Part shown: positions 22,755 to 31,241 of the stretch, piece after piece
Layout of the letters: every line of letters begins with the position of its first letter
Position numbering within the stretch: the first letter of the stretch is position 1
DNA from: CAVYXA01 sp963846775
GTDB lineage: Bacteria; Verrucomicrobiota; Verrucomicrobiia; Chthoniobacterales; UBA10450
Assembly (NCBI GenBank): GCA_963846775.1
Contig: CAWJXB010000006.1
Coordinates: 1,984,001 to 2,048,000 of the forward strand
Direction: 5' to 3'
Length of the DNA: 64,000 bases
Made by a program: the position numbers and the translations under genes
The notes under the pieces: generated by a model
What the model was told of the DNA's origin: nothing
The model's input: only the letters and a program-made list of their open reading frames with translations
Databases searched by the model: none

Positions 22755-24833
22755 ATGAACCATAAGGTCCCAGCGCTATTCGTCACTGCCATTGCGCTGA
22801 TATCTTTTTCGCTGAGTCACGTCGCTAGTGCCGCCAGCGCAACTTGGTTGGAAAATCCGCCCTCCGGAGACTGGAACAGCGCCAGCAATTGGACGCCGAT
22901 GACCGTGCCCAATGGCCCTAACGACACGGCGACTTTTTCGACAACCAATCAGACGAATGTTTCCCTGTCTGCTAACACCGAAGTCAACGGAATCGTGATT
23001 TTCAACCCCGGTCCGAACTCGTACATCATTACAAACGACTCGGCGTTTACGTTAACAATCAGCGGCACGGGAATCATCAACAATTCGGGCGCGGGACAGG
23101 TCTTTTCGATCTCCAATGTTCAGAATGGATCGGGCAGTCTTGCGTTTATCAACGCTGCAACTGCCGGAAACCAGACTGCGTTTGTCAGCGATCACGCCCC
23201 CATTACTTTCTCTGATTCCGCCCGCGCAGGCAGCGCCAGCTTCTTCATTTTAGCCGGTTCGAGCCTGAGCTTCTCGGGTTCTTCAACTGCAGAAAGCGGT
23301 ATCTTCACAATTTACTCAAATACGAGCTTCTCCGGATCTTCGACTGCGGCTAACGGTGCATTCGCGGCCTACTCTGGCGGCTACATAAGCTTCTATGATT
23401 CATCAACCGCGGGTAGTGCCACATTCAATAACTCAACCAGTTCGAGCATGACCTTCTCTGATTCATCGACGGCAGAAACTGCGACGGTAACTCTTTCGAA
23501 CGGCGCTCAGGCGGTTTTCATGGGTAACTCAAGCGCCCGGAGCGCTCTTTTTACAATCAACGGAAGCTCATCCGGCTTGCCAGGAAGTCGGTTAGGATTT
23601 TCCAACAATTCGACTGCGGACAGCAGCACTCTTGTCGCCAATGGCGGCACGAGCAACGGACGGGCCGGCGCAACGGTGTTCTCGGATAATTCGGCCGCAA
23701 TGAATGCAACGCTTATTGCCAACACCGGACCCACTATTTCTGTGGCGGGCAACATCACCCTTAGCGGGAATGCCACAGGCGATCTGGCGCATGTGAAAGT
23801 GTTCGGCAATGGCAACCTGAATATTTCCGCGCATAATCCCCCAGGTGTCGCTGTTGGCTCGATTGAAGGCGATGGCAATGTTTTTCTCGGATTTAACGTG
23901 CTAACTGTCGGAGCGAATAACCTCGGCACGACCTTCTCCGGGCATATTCAAGCGTCCGGCGCAGTAACGAAGATTGGCTCGGGAACGCTTGTTTTGGCTG
24001 ACGTCAACCCCTACACCGGCGGAATCAGCATCGACGGCGGTACGCTTCGAGCATCGCACGACGGTGCCCTCGGCAGCGCTGCTCAAAACGGTACCCTCGT
24101 CAGCGTCGGGTCGGCCGGAACACTCACACTGGACAGCGGAGCGACTAACGATTACATAGCCAACCGAGCAAGCCTCAGCATTGTTACCGGTTCGATTGTT
24201 AACCTCAACTTTTCCGGCGCGCCCGATCGGGTCCGCAGCTTGCTGATCGATGGCGTAACGCAGCCGCCGGGATTGTATGGCGCTAATCAGCTTCCACAGC
24301 TGACTGGGTCCGGAACGATTCTGGCAACGACGAAAGCCGTCTCGCGCAAAGTGCAGGGAGACGCCGGTGCGTTCGATATCGATCTACCGCTCGCCGGTGC
24401 GTCCGGCGTGGAATGCCGCTACGGCGACGCGAACGGCGATTACCAGATTGTCGTCATCTTTGCTAACGACGTCACGTTCAGCTTCGCCGCGGTCGTATTA
24501 GGCGCAGGATCGGTCGCCAGCGCCAGCGGCAGCGGGACGAGCGAAGTGACTGTCAATCTCACTGGCGTGTCCAATGCACAAATCATCAGTGTGGGCCTCT
24601 TCGACCTCAACGATGGAACCGAGACGACAAATCTCGTGATTCCCATGGGAATCCTGATTGGCGACGTCGATGGGAACCGTGTGGTTAACGCCTCCGATGT
24701 CGTGCGAGCCAAGCTGCAACTTGGCCAGCCCGTCACCGGTTCAAACTTCCGCACCGACGTAATCCCAAACGGTGTCATCAACGCCTCTGACGTTTTTCAG
24801 GTCAAGTTTCGGTTGGGAACTTCCCTGCCTTGA
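22755..24833 (+). CDS. Secreted autotransporter-like repeat protein with dockerin-like C-terminus
   Basis: The 692-residue protein has a signal peptide (VTAIALISFSLSHVASAAS). An N-terminal segment typical of autotransporter passengers follows (ATWLENPPSGDWNSASNWTP). Residues of about 150-330 hold degenerate repeats of some 17-22 residues around SSTAESG, SSTAANG, SSTAGSA and SSTAETA, expected to form a beta-helix. A PATR-like segment (GTLVLADVNPYTGGISIDGG) is near residue 410. There is no outer-membrane barrel. The C-terminus instead ends with AVSRKVQGDAGAFDIDLPLAG and dockerin-like repeats (GDVDGNRVVNASDV, GVINASDVFQVK), as in the divergent kelch protein. Function is unknown. Confidence 0.85.
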   Translation: MNHKVPALFVTAIALISFSLSHVASAASATWLENPPSGDWNSASNWTPMTVPNGPNDTATFSTTNQTNVSLSANTEVNGIVIFNPGPNSYIITNDSAFTLTISGTGIINNSGAGQVFSISNVQNGSGSLAFINAATAGNQTAFVSDHAPITFSDSARAGSASFFILAGSSLSFSGSSTAESGIFTIYSNTSFSGSSTAANGAFAAYSGGYISFYDSSTAGSATFNNSTSSSMTFSDSSTAETATVTLSNGAQAVFMGNSSARSALFTINGSSSGLPGSRLGFSNNSTADSSTLVANGGTSNGRAGATVFSDNSAAMNATLIANTGPTISVAGNITLSGNATGDLAHVKVFGNGNLNISAHNPPGVAVGSIEGDGNVFLGFNVLTVGANNLGTTFSGHIQASGAVTKIGSGTLVLADVNPYTGGISIDGGTLRASHDGALGSAAQNGTLVSVGSAGTLTLDSGATNDYIANRASLSIVTGSIVNLNFSGAPDRVRSLLIDGVTQPPGLYGANQLPQLTGSGTILATTKAVSRKVQGDAGAFDIDLPLAGASGVECRYGDANGDYQIVVIFANDVTFSFAAVVLGAGSVASASGSGTSEVTVNLTGVSNAQIISVGLFDLNDGTETTNLVIPMGILIGDVDGNRVVNASDVVRAKLQLGQPVTGSNFRTDVIPNGVINASDVFQVKFRLGTSLP

Positions 24834-24961
24834 GCGTTGCGATCCCGTGCGCATACCGCCAGTCACTCGGAACCTTGCTTCTCAGTGGCTTGGCTGAAAC
24901 GCGCTTCGTCGAGATTTGTAGCTAGCTCGCTCGGCACGAGCCGATGTGGAAATTTACATCC

Positions 24962-25029
24962 CTGTAGCGGCGTCTTACGATCGTCGCCATTTTTGGGAGA
25001 TAGTTTTGCGACGCTCAGAGAGCGCGCCA
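24962..25029. repeat. Family-2 repeat (TGTAGCGGCG...), copy 1
   Basis: The block CTGTAGCGGCGTCTTACGAT, followed by CGTCGCCATTTTTGGGAG and GCGACGCTCAGAGAGCGC, is an imperfect palindrome. Related copies are at 39125-39200 and 40041-40111. It lies just in front of, or within, the 5' end of the TPR gene and makes that gene's true start hard to place. Confidence 0.7.
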
Positions 25030-25067
25030 GAACGGTCGGTGGCAAGCTCTTTGCTTATGAACCAATC

Positions 25068-25535
25068 GTGCAATTTGAGCGGCATCTGCTGGCAGCGTCC
25101 GGTTATGCGGAACTCGACATGATCCGCGAATCGATGGCGGAGCTGAACGCGATTGCGGAAGAATATCAAGATCGCCCGGAAGTTTTGCAGATTCGTCTGC
25201 ACAATCTGATGCGCCAGAAACGCTGGCCGCGAGCGCTGCGCGTGAGCCGGAAACTGTGCTGCGTCGCGCCCGATTGTTGCACGGGATTTTTGCACGCCAG
25301 TTTCTGTCTCCACGAGCTTGGCCAAACCGAGCAGGCAAAAAAGGTTCTGCTCAAAGGCCCACCGATGCTGCTGAAGGAACCAATCTACTATTACAACATG
25401 GGTTGCTACGAGGCGCTGCTGGGCAATGTCGGCGACGCGCAGTTGCATTTACAAACCAGCTTTGAGATGGATTCCTCGTTCCGCGAACTGGCCAAGAAAG
25501 ACCCGGATCTCAAGTCGCTTCAGGAATTCATCTAG
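25068..25535 (+). CDS. TPR-repeat protein
   Basis: The product is a short helical tetratricopeptide-like protein of about 155 residues. Helix pairs can be followed through QFERHLLAASGYAELDMI, QIRLHNLMRQKRWPRALRV, CTGFLHASFCLHELGQTEQA and NMGCYEALLGNVGDAQLHL, with an acidic ending. No enzyme motif is present. The frame is open back to a TTG at 24837, but that upstream part includes a family-2 repeat and lacks TPR character, so a GTG at 25068 is used. ATG at 25119 is another possibility. Conserved-looking residues (AYEPIVQFERHL) begin slightly before 25068, which hints that the repeat has replaced the original start. Confidence 0.65.
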   Translation: MQFERHLLAASGYAELDMIRESMAELNAIAEEYQDRPEVLQIRLHNLMRQKRWPRALRVSRKLCCVAPDCCTGFLHASFCLHELGQTEQAKKVLLKGPPMLLKEPIYYYNMGCYEALLGNVGDAQLHLQTSFEMDSSFRELAKKDPDLKSLQEFI

Positions 25536-25665
25536 TGGAGCGTGATCTCCCCGCCTTAGACAAGGTTGATGAAACTCTGGCGGCTCTGCTCCGGTCGCCG
25601 CTCCCCGTAAAATTTTGACGTGCCGCGACATGTCGCCGCAGGTCAAGCGTTATAGACGCACTACA

Positions 25666-26067
25666 CTAGGGGAAGATATCGTCCAATTTTCGCGCGGCAG
25701 ATTTACTGCCGCGCACTTTCAGGCGTCCAGTCAGCACGGCCCATGAGCCTTTGAGTTTGCCGTTGGAAATATCCACCCAGGTTTTGTCGCTGGCCACGAA
25801 CGTGACGTCGGGATTGCTGATCTGGCCGTGCTCCATTTTGTAGCGCCCGTCGTTCACTTCGATCCACCATTGGCCGCCGTTTGGTCCACTCAAAGCCCAT
25901 TGGTAACGCAGATGAACTCCGCGGGCTTGATCCGGCCGAAAGCTTTCGCGCATACCATTAAAGACATCCTGCGGAACGCGATTATCGCCTTCCTGGCTCG
26001 GTGCGGCCACCGCGCCGAAGCACGCCGTTGCCAGCATCAGACAAATCAAACACCTGCGAGTTTTCAT
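25666..26067 (-). CDS. Exported SCP2-like sterol/lipid-binding protein
   Basis: The 133-residue protein has a signal peptide (CLICLMLATACFGAVAAP) and an SCP2-type domain with the hallmarks RYQWALSGPNGGQWWIEVND, DVTFVASDKTWVDISNGKL and AVLTGRLKVRGSKSAAR. Such domains bind hydrophobic ligands in a tunnel; the exported location suggests periplasmic lipid handling. No operon partner is on the same strand. Ligand unknown. Confidence 0.75.
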   Translation of the reverse strand: MKTRRCLICLMLATACFGAVAAPSQEGDNRVPQDVFNGMRESFRPDQARGVHLRYQWALSGPNGGQWWIEVNDGRYKMEHGQISNPDVTFVASDKTWVDISNGKLKGSWAVLTGRLKVRGSKSAARKLDDIFP

Positions 26068-26218
26068 CTTCGCTTTTCCCTAATGAATCGCTCCAGCGCC
26101 ATCGCTTGGTTGCCGCCTCCTGGTGGTCCCGGCAGAAATAGTCAGAGATGTCTTCACTTCGCTCGAGATGATATTGGACAGTTGATTGCCGCAAATTTCG
26201 CGTTGAGTTTTATGGGAT

Positions 26219-27109
26219 ATGATGGGACGTGGCAAAATTTTCTTAGTAGTTCTCCTAATTTCTTCGACCGCGCTGGCGACGCAAGCGCAGTTGCCCTTCC
26301 GCACGGTTTTCCGTGGCCAGGAGCAATTCAATCGGCTCGCAGCCCGGGCCAAAGCAGAGAACTGGAAGTCACTTCCAATCGGCGAACGCACCGCCGCTAT
26401 CGGAAGTTCCCTCGTCGGCACCCGCTACAAGCATTTCACCCTCGAGATCGACAATCACATCGAAGCGCCGTCGGCCAATTTTCAAGGAATGGATTGCTGG
26501 ACGTTTTTCGAAATCTCGCTCGCGTTTGCGCGAATGCTGAACGAGCCGGAAGAAAACTGGACTCCGGAACGTCTGTTGCATTACATCGAGATAGACCGCT
26601 ACCGCGGCGGCGTTTGCACCGGGGAATATCTTTCCCGGTTGCATTACCTTGAGGACTGGCTGCACGACAACGAGCAGCGTGGCTTGATCGAAGACCTAAC
26701 GCACGACCTCGGCGGCCTCAGCGTTCCGCATTCGGCGCGGGAAATGTCGGTCGGCTGGCGGCATTATCGTTATCTGGCGGCAAACCGCTCCTTGCTCGGA
26801 CCGCTCGCCCAAATGGAGGCGCGCGTGTCGTCGCGATCGCTTTATGAGATACCAAAGAATCGCGTGGCCGGGATCGAGCCCAAGCTGCAAAGCGGCGACA
26901 TCATCGGCATTATCTCGCGCGATCAAAGTCATCTTTACTCCACATCGCATGTCGGTCTGGCTTTGCGGACGAATGATGGCGTGCTGCATTTTCTGCATGC
27001 TTCGGCGCCGAGCAATTACGGCCGCGTGGTGGTCGATTCCCGCCTTTCCAGTTATCTGAACCGCTTTCGCACTGATAGCGGGATTCTCGTGGCGCGACCG
27101 CTGCGGTGA
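26219..27109 (+). CDS. Exported DUF1460 (NlpC/P60-like) protein
   Basis: This is a 296-residue secreted protein of the DUF1460 family, structurally related to NlpC/P60 cysteine peptidases that cut murein peptides. It has a signal peptide (IFLVVLLISSTALATQAQ). The candidate catalytic cysteine is in FQGMDCWTFFE (about residue 92), and the histidine is in STSHVGLALRTNDG. The conserved C-terminal pattern GDIIGIISRD is also present. A role in cell-wall peptide turnover is an inference from the family. It stands about 110 bp ahead of the next gene. Confidence 0.8.
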   Translation: MMGRGKIFLVVLLISSTALATQAQLPFRTVFRGQEQFNRLAARAKAENWKSLPIGERTAAIGSSLVGTRYKHFTLEIDNHIEAPSANFQGMDCWTFFEISLAFARMLNEPEENWTPERLLHYIEIDRYRGGVCTGEYLSRLHYLEDWLHDNEQRGLIEDLTHDLGGLSVPHSAREMSVGWRHYRYLAANRSLLGPLAQMEARVSSRSLYEIPKNRVAGIEPKLQSGDIIGIISRDQSHLYSTSHVGLALRTNDGVLHFLHASAPSNYGRVVVDSRLSSYLNRFRTDSGILVARPLR

Positions 27110-27219
27110 CGCGTCGAAAAAATCTCCAACGTCCAATTCGATCTTCTTGATTGAATGTTGAGCGCCTGCTCGCGATCTTATCGGAGCTGGACGTTGAGCG
27201 TTAAACATTGCGTTGAACC

Positions 27220-27849
27220 ATGGGCGAAAAAACCGAAAAGCATTCGCCTTTCTCACGTATCGCCCGATGGATGGCAGAGCTGGTCCTGGTGTTCATGGGC
27301 GTTTACGGGGCGTTCTGGCTCAGCAACTATCAGCAGCACCGGCAGGATGCAGAACGGCGCGACCGAATCCTGGCGTCGATCGAGCAAACGCTTCGCGCAG
27401 GAATCGAGAGCGGAAAAATCAATCGGGCAAAAGAAGAACGGGTCGCCGCGGACTTTCAGCGCGCGCTCAAGACCGGTGAGATGCCGCCGCTGCAACCGTT
27501 TGTTTTTACGACCGACTACAACCCGGGCGACTTCGCCACGCTGCTTCAAGCGGGCGGCATCCAACTGCTCGACTTGCAGACGCTAACGGCGTTACGCAAC
27601 GATGAATCGGTCATCCGGTGGGGACTCGCCCGCGTAGCGCGTTATCAAAAATTAAGCGACGAACTGATCGTGCCGAATCTCGATCAGGACATTTCTTTCT
27701 TTTACGATCCCGCCACCAAGAATTTGCGAAAACGCTTCGACATATATCCTGAAGCTCTCGAGGCGACCGTAAAATTTGCTAATAATCTCGAGCGCACCCA
27801 CACCGAGCTGCTCAAACAAATCCAAGCCGAACGGCAACGAAACCGTTAA
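27220..27849 (+). CDS. Membrane-anchored coiled-coil protein of unknown function
   Basis: I do not recognise a named family. The 209-residue protein has a single N-terminal helix (MAELVLVFMGVYGAFWLSNY) after a short basic cytoplasmic tail, then a long charged helical region (HRQDAERRDRILASIEQTL), a loop segment with FTTDYNPGDFATLLQAGG, and a final coiled-coil-prone helix (NNLERTHTELLKQIQAER). The small gap of one base to the next gene suggests an operon with the MetX-like hydrolase. The ELVLVFMGVYGAFWL segment recalls short membrane proteins with this topology in other soil bacteria, without a known role. Confidence 0.7.
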   Translation: MGEKTEKHSPFSRIARWMAELVLVFMGVYGAFWLSNYQQHRQDAERRDRILASIEQTLRAGIESGKINRAKEERVAADFQRALKTGEMPPLQPFVFTTDYNPGDFATLLQAGGIQLLDLQTLTALRNDESVIRWGLARVARYQKLSDELIVPNLDQDISFFYDPATKNLRKRFDIYPEALEATVKFANNLERTHTELLKQIQAERQRNR

Positions 27850-27850
27850 C

Positions 27851-28936
27851 ATGAACCCAACAACCCGAATCTCCGCATTTCTCTTGTCGATCCTGGCCGT
27901 GAGTTTTGCATCGGCCGGCAATTATCCACCGCCCAAGGAAGGCGACTTCACCATTCGCGATTTCAAATTCACTTCTGGCGAAACATTGCCGGAACTGCGG
28001 ATTCATTATCGGACGCTGGGTAAGATCGAGAAAGACGCGCAGGGAAAAACGACCAACGCAGTCTTGATTATGCACGGCACGACCGGCAGCGGCGCGCAAT
28101 TTATCCGGCCCGAGTTTGCCGGTGAACTGTTCGGGAAAGATCAGCCGCTCGATTCGACGAAGTTTTTCATCATCCTGCCGGATGGGATCGGCCACGGCAA
28201 ATCGAGCAAACCGAGCGACGGCATGCATGCGAAGTTTCCCGACTACGGCTACATCGACATGGTCGAGGCGCAGTATCGTTTGCTCAAGGACGGGCTCGGC
28301 GTAAATCACGCGCGCCTGGTCATGGGTACGTCGATGGGCGGAATGCACACATGGCTCTGGGGCGAGACGCATCCAGATTTCATGGACGCACTCATGCCGC
28401 TGGCTTCGTTGCCGACGCAAATTTCCGGGCGCAATCGCGTCTGGCGCCGGATGATCATTGACGCGATCCGGAACGACCCGGCCTGGAATGGCGGCGAATA
28501 TCCCGCGGCCGCGGGACAACCGCCGAGCCTGCGGACCGCCGCCGAGATGCTCTGGTTTATGAGCAGCAATCCCGCACTGCGGCAAAAGGAGGCGCCCACA
28601 TTGCGCGAGACCGACGAGAAAATCGATAAGTTCGTTAACGATTACGTCAAGACCGCAGATGCCAACGACGTGCTCTACGCGGTGCAAGCCTCCCACGATT
28701 ACGATCCGGGTCCGAACCTGGAGAAAATTCGCGCGCCGCTGCTGGCGATCAACACCGCCGATGATCTGATTAATCCACCCGAGCTCGGCATTCTGGAGCG
28801 AGAAATCAAACGCGTCCGGCACGGCCGGGCCATCGTCCTGCCGATGAGCGATAAAACGCATGGACACGGCAGCCACACCATCGCCGCTCTGTGGAAGGAT
28901 GAGTTGGCGAAGTTGCTCAAGCAAACGAATCGCTAG
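27851..28936 (+). CDS. Exported alpha/beta hydrolase, homoserine acetyltransferase-like
   Basis: The 361-residue protein has the MetX-like alpha/beta hydrolase fold: an oxyanion region (LIMHGTTGSGAQF), the nucleophile elbow GTSMGGMHTW, an acid in NTADDLINPPE and a histidine in THGHGSH. A signal peptide (ISAFLLSILAVSFASAG) argues against a role in methionine biosynthesis, which is cytosolic, and favours a periplasmic hydrolase or acyltransferase. The ATG two bases after the upstream stop is used. Substrate unknown. Confidence 0.82.
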   Translation: MNPTTRISAFLLSILAVSFASAGNYPPPKEGDFTIRDFKFTSGETLPELRIHYRTLGKIEKDAQGKTTNAVLIMHGTTGSGAQFIRPEFAGELFGKDQPLDSTKFFIILPDGIGHGKSSKPSDGMHAKFPDYGYIDMVEAQYRLLKDGLGVNHARLVMGTSMGGMHTWLWGETHPDFMDALMPLASLPTQISGRNRVWRRMIIDAIRNDPAWNGGEYPAAAGQPPSLRTAAEMLWFMSSNPALRQKEAPTLRETDEKIDKFVNDYVKTADANDVLYAVQASHDYDPGPNLEKIRAPLLAINTADDLINPPELGILEREIKRVRHGRAIVLPMSDKTHGHGSHTIAALWKDELAKLLKQTNR

Positions 28937-28942
28937 TGGACC

Positions 28943-29017
28943 GGAGTGGCGGCTTTCCAGCAGCCGTGTTGCGCGTCTTTGTGCTTTGCCCTCGGCGGCG
29001 GGAAAGCCGCCGCTCCA
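28943..29017. repeat. Inverted repeat GGAGTGGCGGCTTTCC
   Basis: The left arm GGAGTGGCGGCTTTCC pairs with the right arm GGGAAAGCCGCCGCTCC across about 40 bases. It lies immediately after the hydrolase stop codon and before the M48 protease start. It may serve as a terminator-like hairpin, though it lacks a T-run. Confidence 0.7.
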
Positions 29018-29068
29018 AAACGCAATGAATCATTGACAGTCGTGTGTTCATTCCCTAGCAACGCCGTA

Positions 29069-30370
29069 ATGCGCAGGCTTCTGATCGTCGCGTTCCTTTG
29101 CGTGTTCACCTCCATCGTTTCCGCTCAAACGGAAACGCCACAGCTCAAACTGAACGAGGCGAAGATCGACAGCTCGCCACCCCAGAGTTACACCCTGCCA
29201 CGGGACAAGTATGAAAAAGCGGTGGCGTTCTCGCGCGCCAAGTATCGGCTTTACTTTGTCGATGCTGCTTACGGCATTCTCGTCCTGATCTTGTTACTTA
29301 ATTTGCGCGTGGCGCCGAAATATCGCGACTGGGCCGAGCGCCTTTCGCATCGGCGATTTGTGCAAGCCTGGATTTTCGCGCCGTTGTTCCTGCTCACGGC
29401 GGCGGTGCTCGGTTTGCCCGCCGAAATCTATCGCCAGTGGCTGTCGCAGAAGTACGAGCAATCAATCCAAGGCTGGGGCTCGTGGAGCTGGGATTGGGCA
29501 AAGGCGGAAATCGTGGCTCTCATCTTTGGTGGAATCGTCATTTGGATTCTCTACGCGATCATCCGGCGCAGTCCGGGCCGCTGGTGGTTTTACTTCTGGC
29601 TGGTCACCATTCCGCTCGTTATCTTTCTCATTTTCATTCAGCCGCTCGTCATCGAGCCGTTGTTCTTCAAGTTCGAGCCGCTTCAGAACAAACATCCCGA
29701 GCTAGTCGCTGACATTTCCAAAGTAGTCGCGCGCGGCGGCCTGACGATTCCGCCCGATCGCATGTTTGAAATGAAGGCGAGCGAAAAACTGAAGTCGCTC
29801 AACGCCTATGTGACTGGAATCGGCGCTTCCAAGCGGGTCGTGGTCTGGGACAACACGATGCAGCGCCTAACGAACGAACAAACGCTCTTTGTCTTCGGCC
29901 ACGAAATGGGGCATTACGTCCTCCACCATATCCCGCAACTGATCGCCTGGATCGTGGCCCTTTCGTTCGTCTTTCTTTACATTGGCAATCGCGGGACGCG
30001 CTGGGCCTTACAGCGGTGGGGCCCGCGCTGGCAAATCCGCGGCCTCGAGGATTGGGCATCATTTCCGGTGTTACTGTTATGCCTCAGCATCTTGATTTTT
30101 ATCGTGACGCCGACTGGCAACACCCTCTCGCGCTATTACGAGCACCAGGCTGACATTTATGGCTTGGAAGTCATTCATGGCATCGTGCCTCGCCCGACCG
30201 ATGCCGCCGTCGCTGCGTTCCAAACTCTCGGCGAAGTGAATCTCTCCGATCCGAAGCCATCGCGGCTCATCGAGCTCTGGCTCTACAATCATCCGCCGCT
30301 GAACAAACGAATCGAATTCGCCCAAACCTACGATCCCTGGAGCAAGGGTCATCCGCAGTTCGTCAAGTGA
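29069..30370 (+). CDS. M48-family membrane metalloprotease (Ste24/CAAX-protease type)
   Basis: This is a 433-residue multi-pass membrane zinc protease. The HExxH motif is in FVFGHEMGHYVLHH (about residues 275-288), and the third ligand is likely in RYYEHQADIYGLEV. The hydrophobic helices and the block NAYVTGIGASKRVVVWDNT place it with Ste24-type CAAX proteases, not soluble HtpX. A signal-like first helix (LLIVAFLCVFTSIVSAQ) suggests an extra N-terminal membrane insertion. The later ATG is preferred because the upstream open frame runs over the inverted repeat. Substrate in bacteria unknown, probably membrane protein quality control. Confidence 0.88.
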   Translation: MRRLLIVAFLCVFTSIVSAQTETPQLKLNEAKIDSSPPQSYTLPRDKYEKAVAFSRAKYRLYFVDAAYGILVLILLLNLRVAPKYRDWAERLSHRRFVQAWIFAPLFLLTAAVLGLPAEIYRQWLSQKYEQSIQGWGSWSWDWAKAEIVALIFGGIVIWILYAIIRRSPGRWWFYFWLVTIPLVIFLIFIQPLVIEPLFFKFEPLQNKHPELVADISKVVARGGLTIPPDRMFEMKASEKLKSLNAYVTGIGASKRVVVWDNTMQRLTNEQTLFVFGHEMGHYVLHHIPQLIAWIVALSFVFLYIGNRGTRWALQRWGPRWQIRGLEDWASFPVLLLCLSILIFIVTPTGNTLSRYYEHQADIYGLEVIHGIVPRPTDAAVAAFQTLGEVNLSDPKPSRLIELWLYNHPPLNKRIEFAQTYDPWSKGHPQFVK

Positions 30371-30572
30371 TGCCCGGGTGGCAAGCCGGCATGTTGCCGT
30401 CCAGGCTCTGAATGTGAGGGAGCAGCGCTATCCTCCCTAACGAGCCGAGATTCGGATCGAAACGCCAATCTTGACAGTCTGAAACGTCGCTTACAGGTTG
30501 GGTGTACGAATACAACGGCAATGTGAACGCCGCGTCCCTGGTCACGACCGGGTTTTACGCGAAACTTTCTGT

Positions 30573-31241
30573 GTGATTCCTCTACCCGATATCAAAGCCC
30601 GCATCGAATCGGCTGTGCCCGGCGCGAAGATCGCTATCTTCGTCAATCCCGGGCCGTCACAACAGGCGTCGCTTTTGATCGATAACGAACACGCGCCCAG
30701 AGTCGCGAAATTTCTGTGCGATGATCCCGCGCTGCGACTCGATTTTTGTTCAAATGTGACTGGCGTCGATTGGCTCGATCGGACGGTGAAGAAGACCACG
30801 AAAGTGAAAACCATTGTCGATGGCGTTGAGAAAGAAATTGATCAAACGACCGAGGAAAAAATCCCAGGTCACTTCGAAGCGGTTTATCATCTCTATTCGA
30901 TGGCGCAGAAGCACGGTCCGGTCATTATTCGGATGCGCACGGCCGACCGCGCCGACGGCGCGCGGTTGCCATCGCTCACGCCGATCTGGCGCAGCGCCGA
31001 GTTGCAGGAGCGCGAGATCTTCGATCTCTACGGTATTCGTTTCGACGGCCATCCCGATCTGCGCCGCATTCTGATGTGGGACGAATTTGTCGATCATCCG
31101 ATGCGGAAAGATTATGTCGAGCCGGACGATTACGAATACGAGCCGACGCCGCACGATCAGGTGTTGGAACGCGCGAAACAGCACTACACGGCGCGGCCAC
31201 AACTCGACGGCGCGGAGAACATCACGGCGCCACCGCGATGA
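30573..31241 (+). CDS. nuoC: NADH-quinone oxidoreductase subunit C
   Basis: NuoC is part of the peripheral arm of respiratory complex I. The 222-residue protein carries the 30-kDa subunit signature AELQEREIFDLYGIRFDGHP followed by LRRILMWDEFVDHPMRKDY. It has an insertion rich in lysine and threonine (TVKKTTKVKTIVDGVEKEID). A GTG start is chosen since the sequence before it has no NuoC character. Its stop overlaps the nuoD start by four bases. nuoA and nuoB are not upstream, which is unusual. Confidence 0.93.
   Translation: MIPLPDIKARIESAVPGAKIAIFVNPGPSQQASLLIDNEHAPRVAKFLCDDPALRLDFCSNVTGVDWLDRTVKKTTKVKTIVDGVEKEIDQTTEEKIPGHFEAVYHLYSMAQKHGPVIIRMRTADRADGARLPSLTPIWRSAELQEREIFDLYGIRFDGHPDLRRILMWDEFVDHPMRKDYVEPDDYEYEPTPHDQVLERAKQHYTARPQLDGAENITAPPR

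Noticed and set aside
27812..28924. A 370-residue frame opposite the MetX-like hydrolase
   Set aside because: Antisense shadow; the sense frame has a full alpha/beta hydrolase triad.
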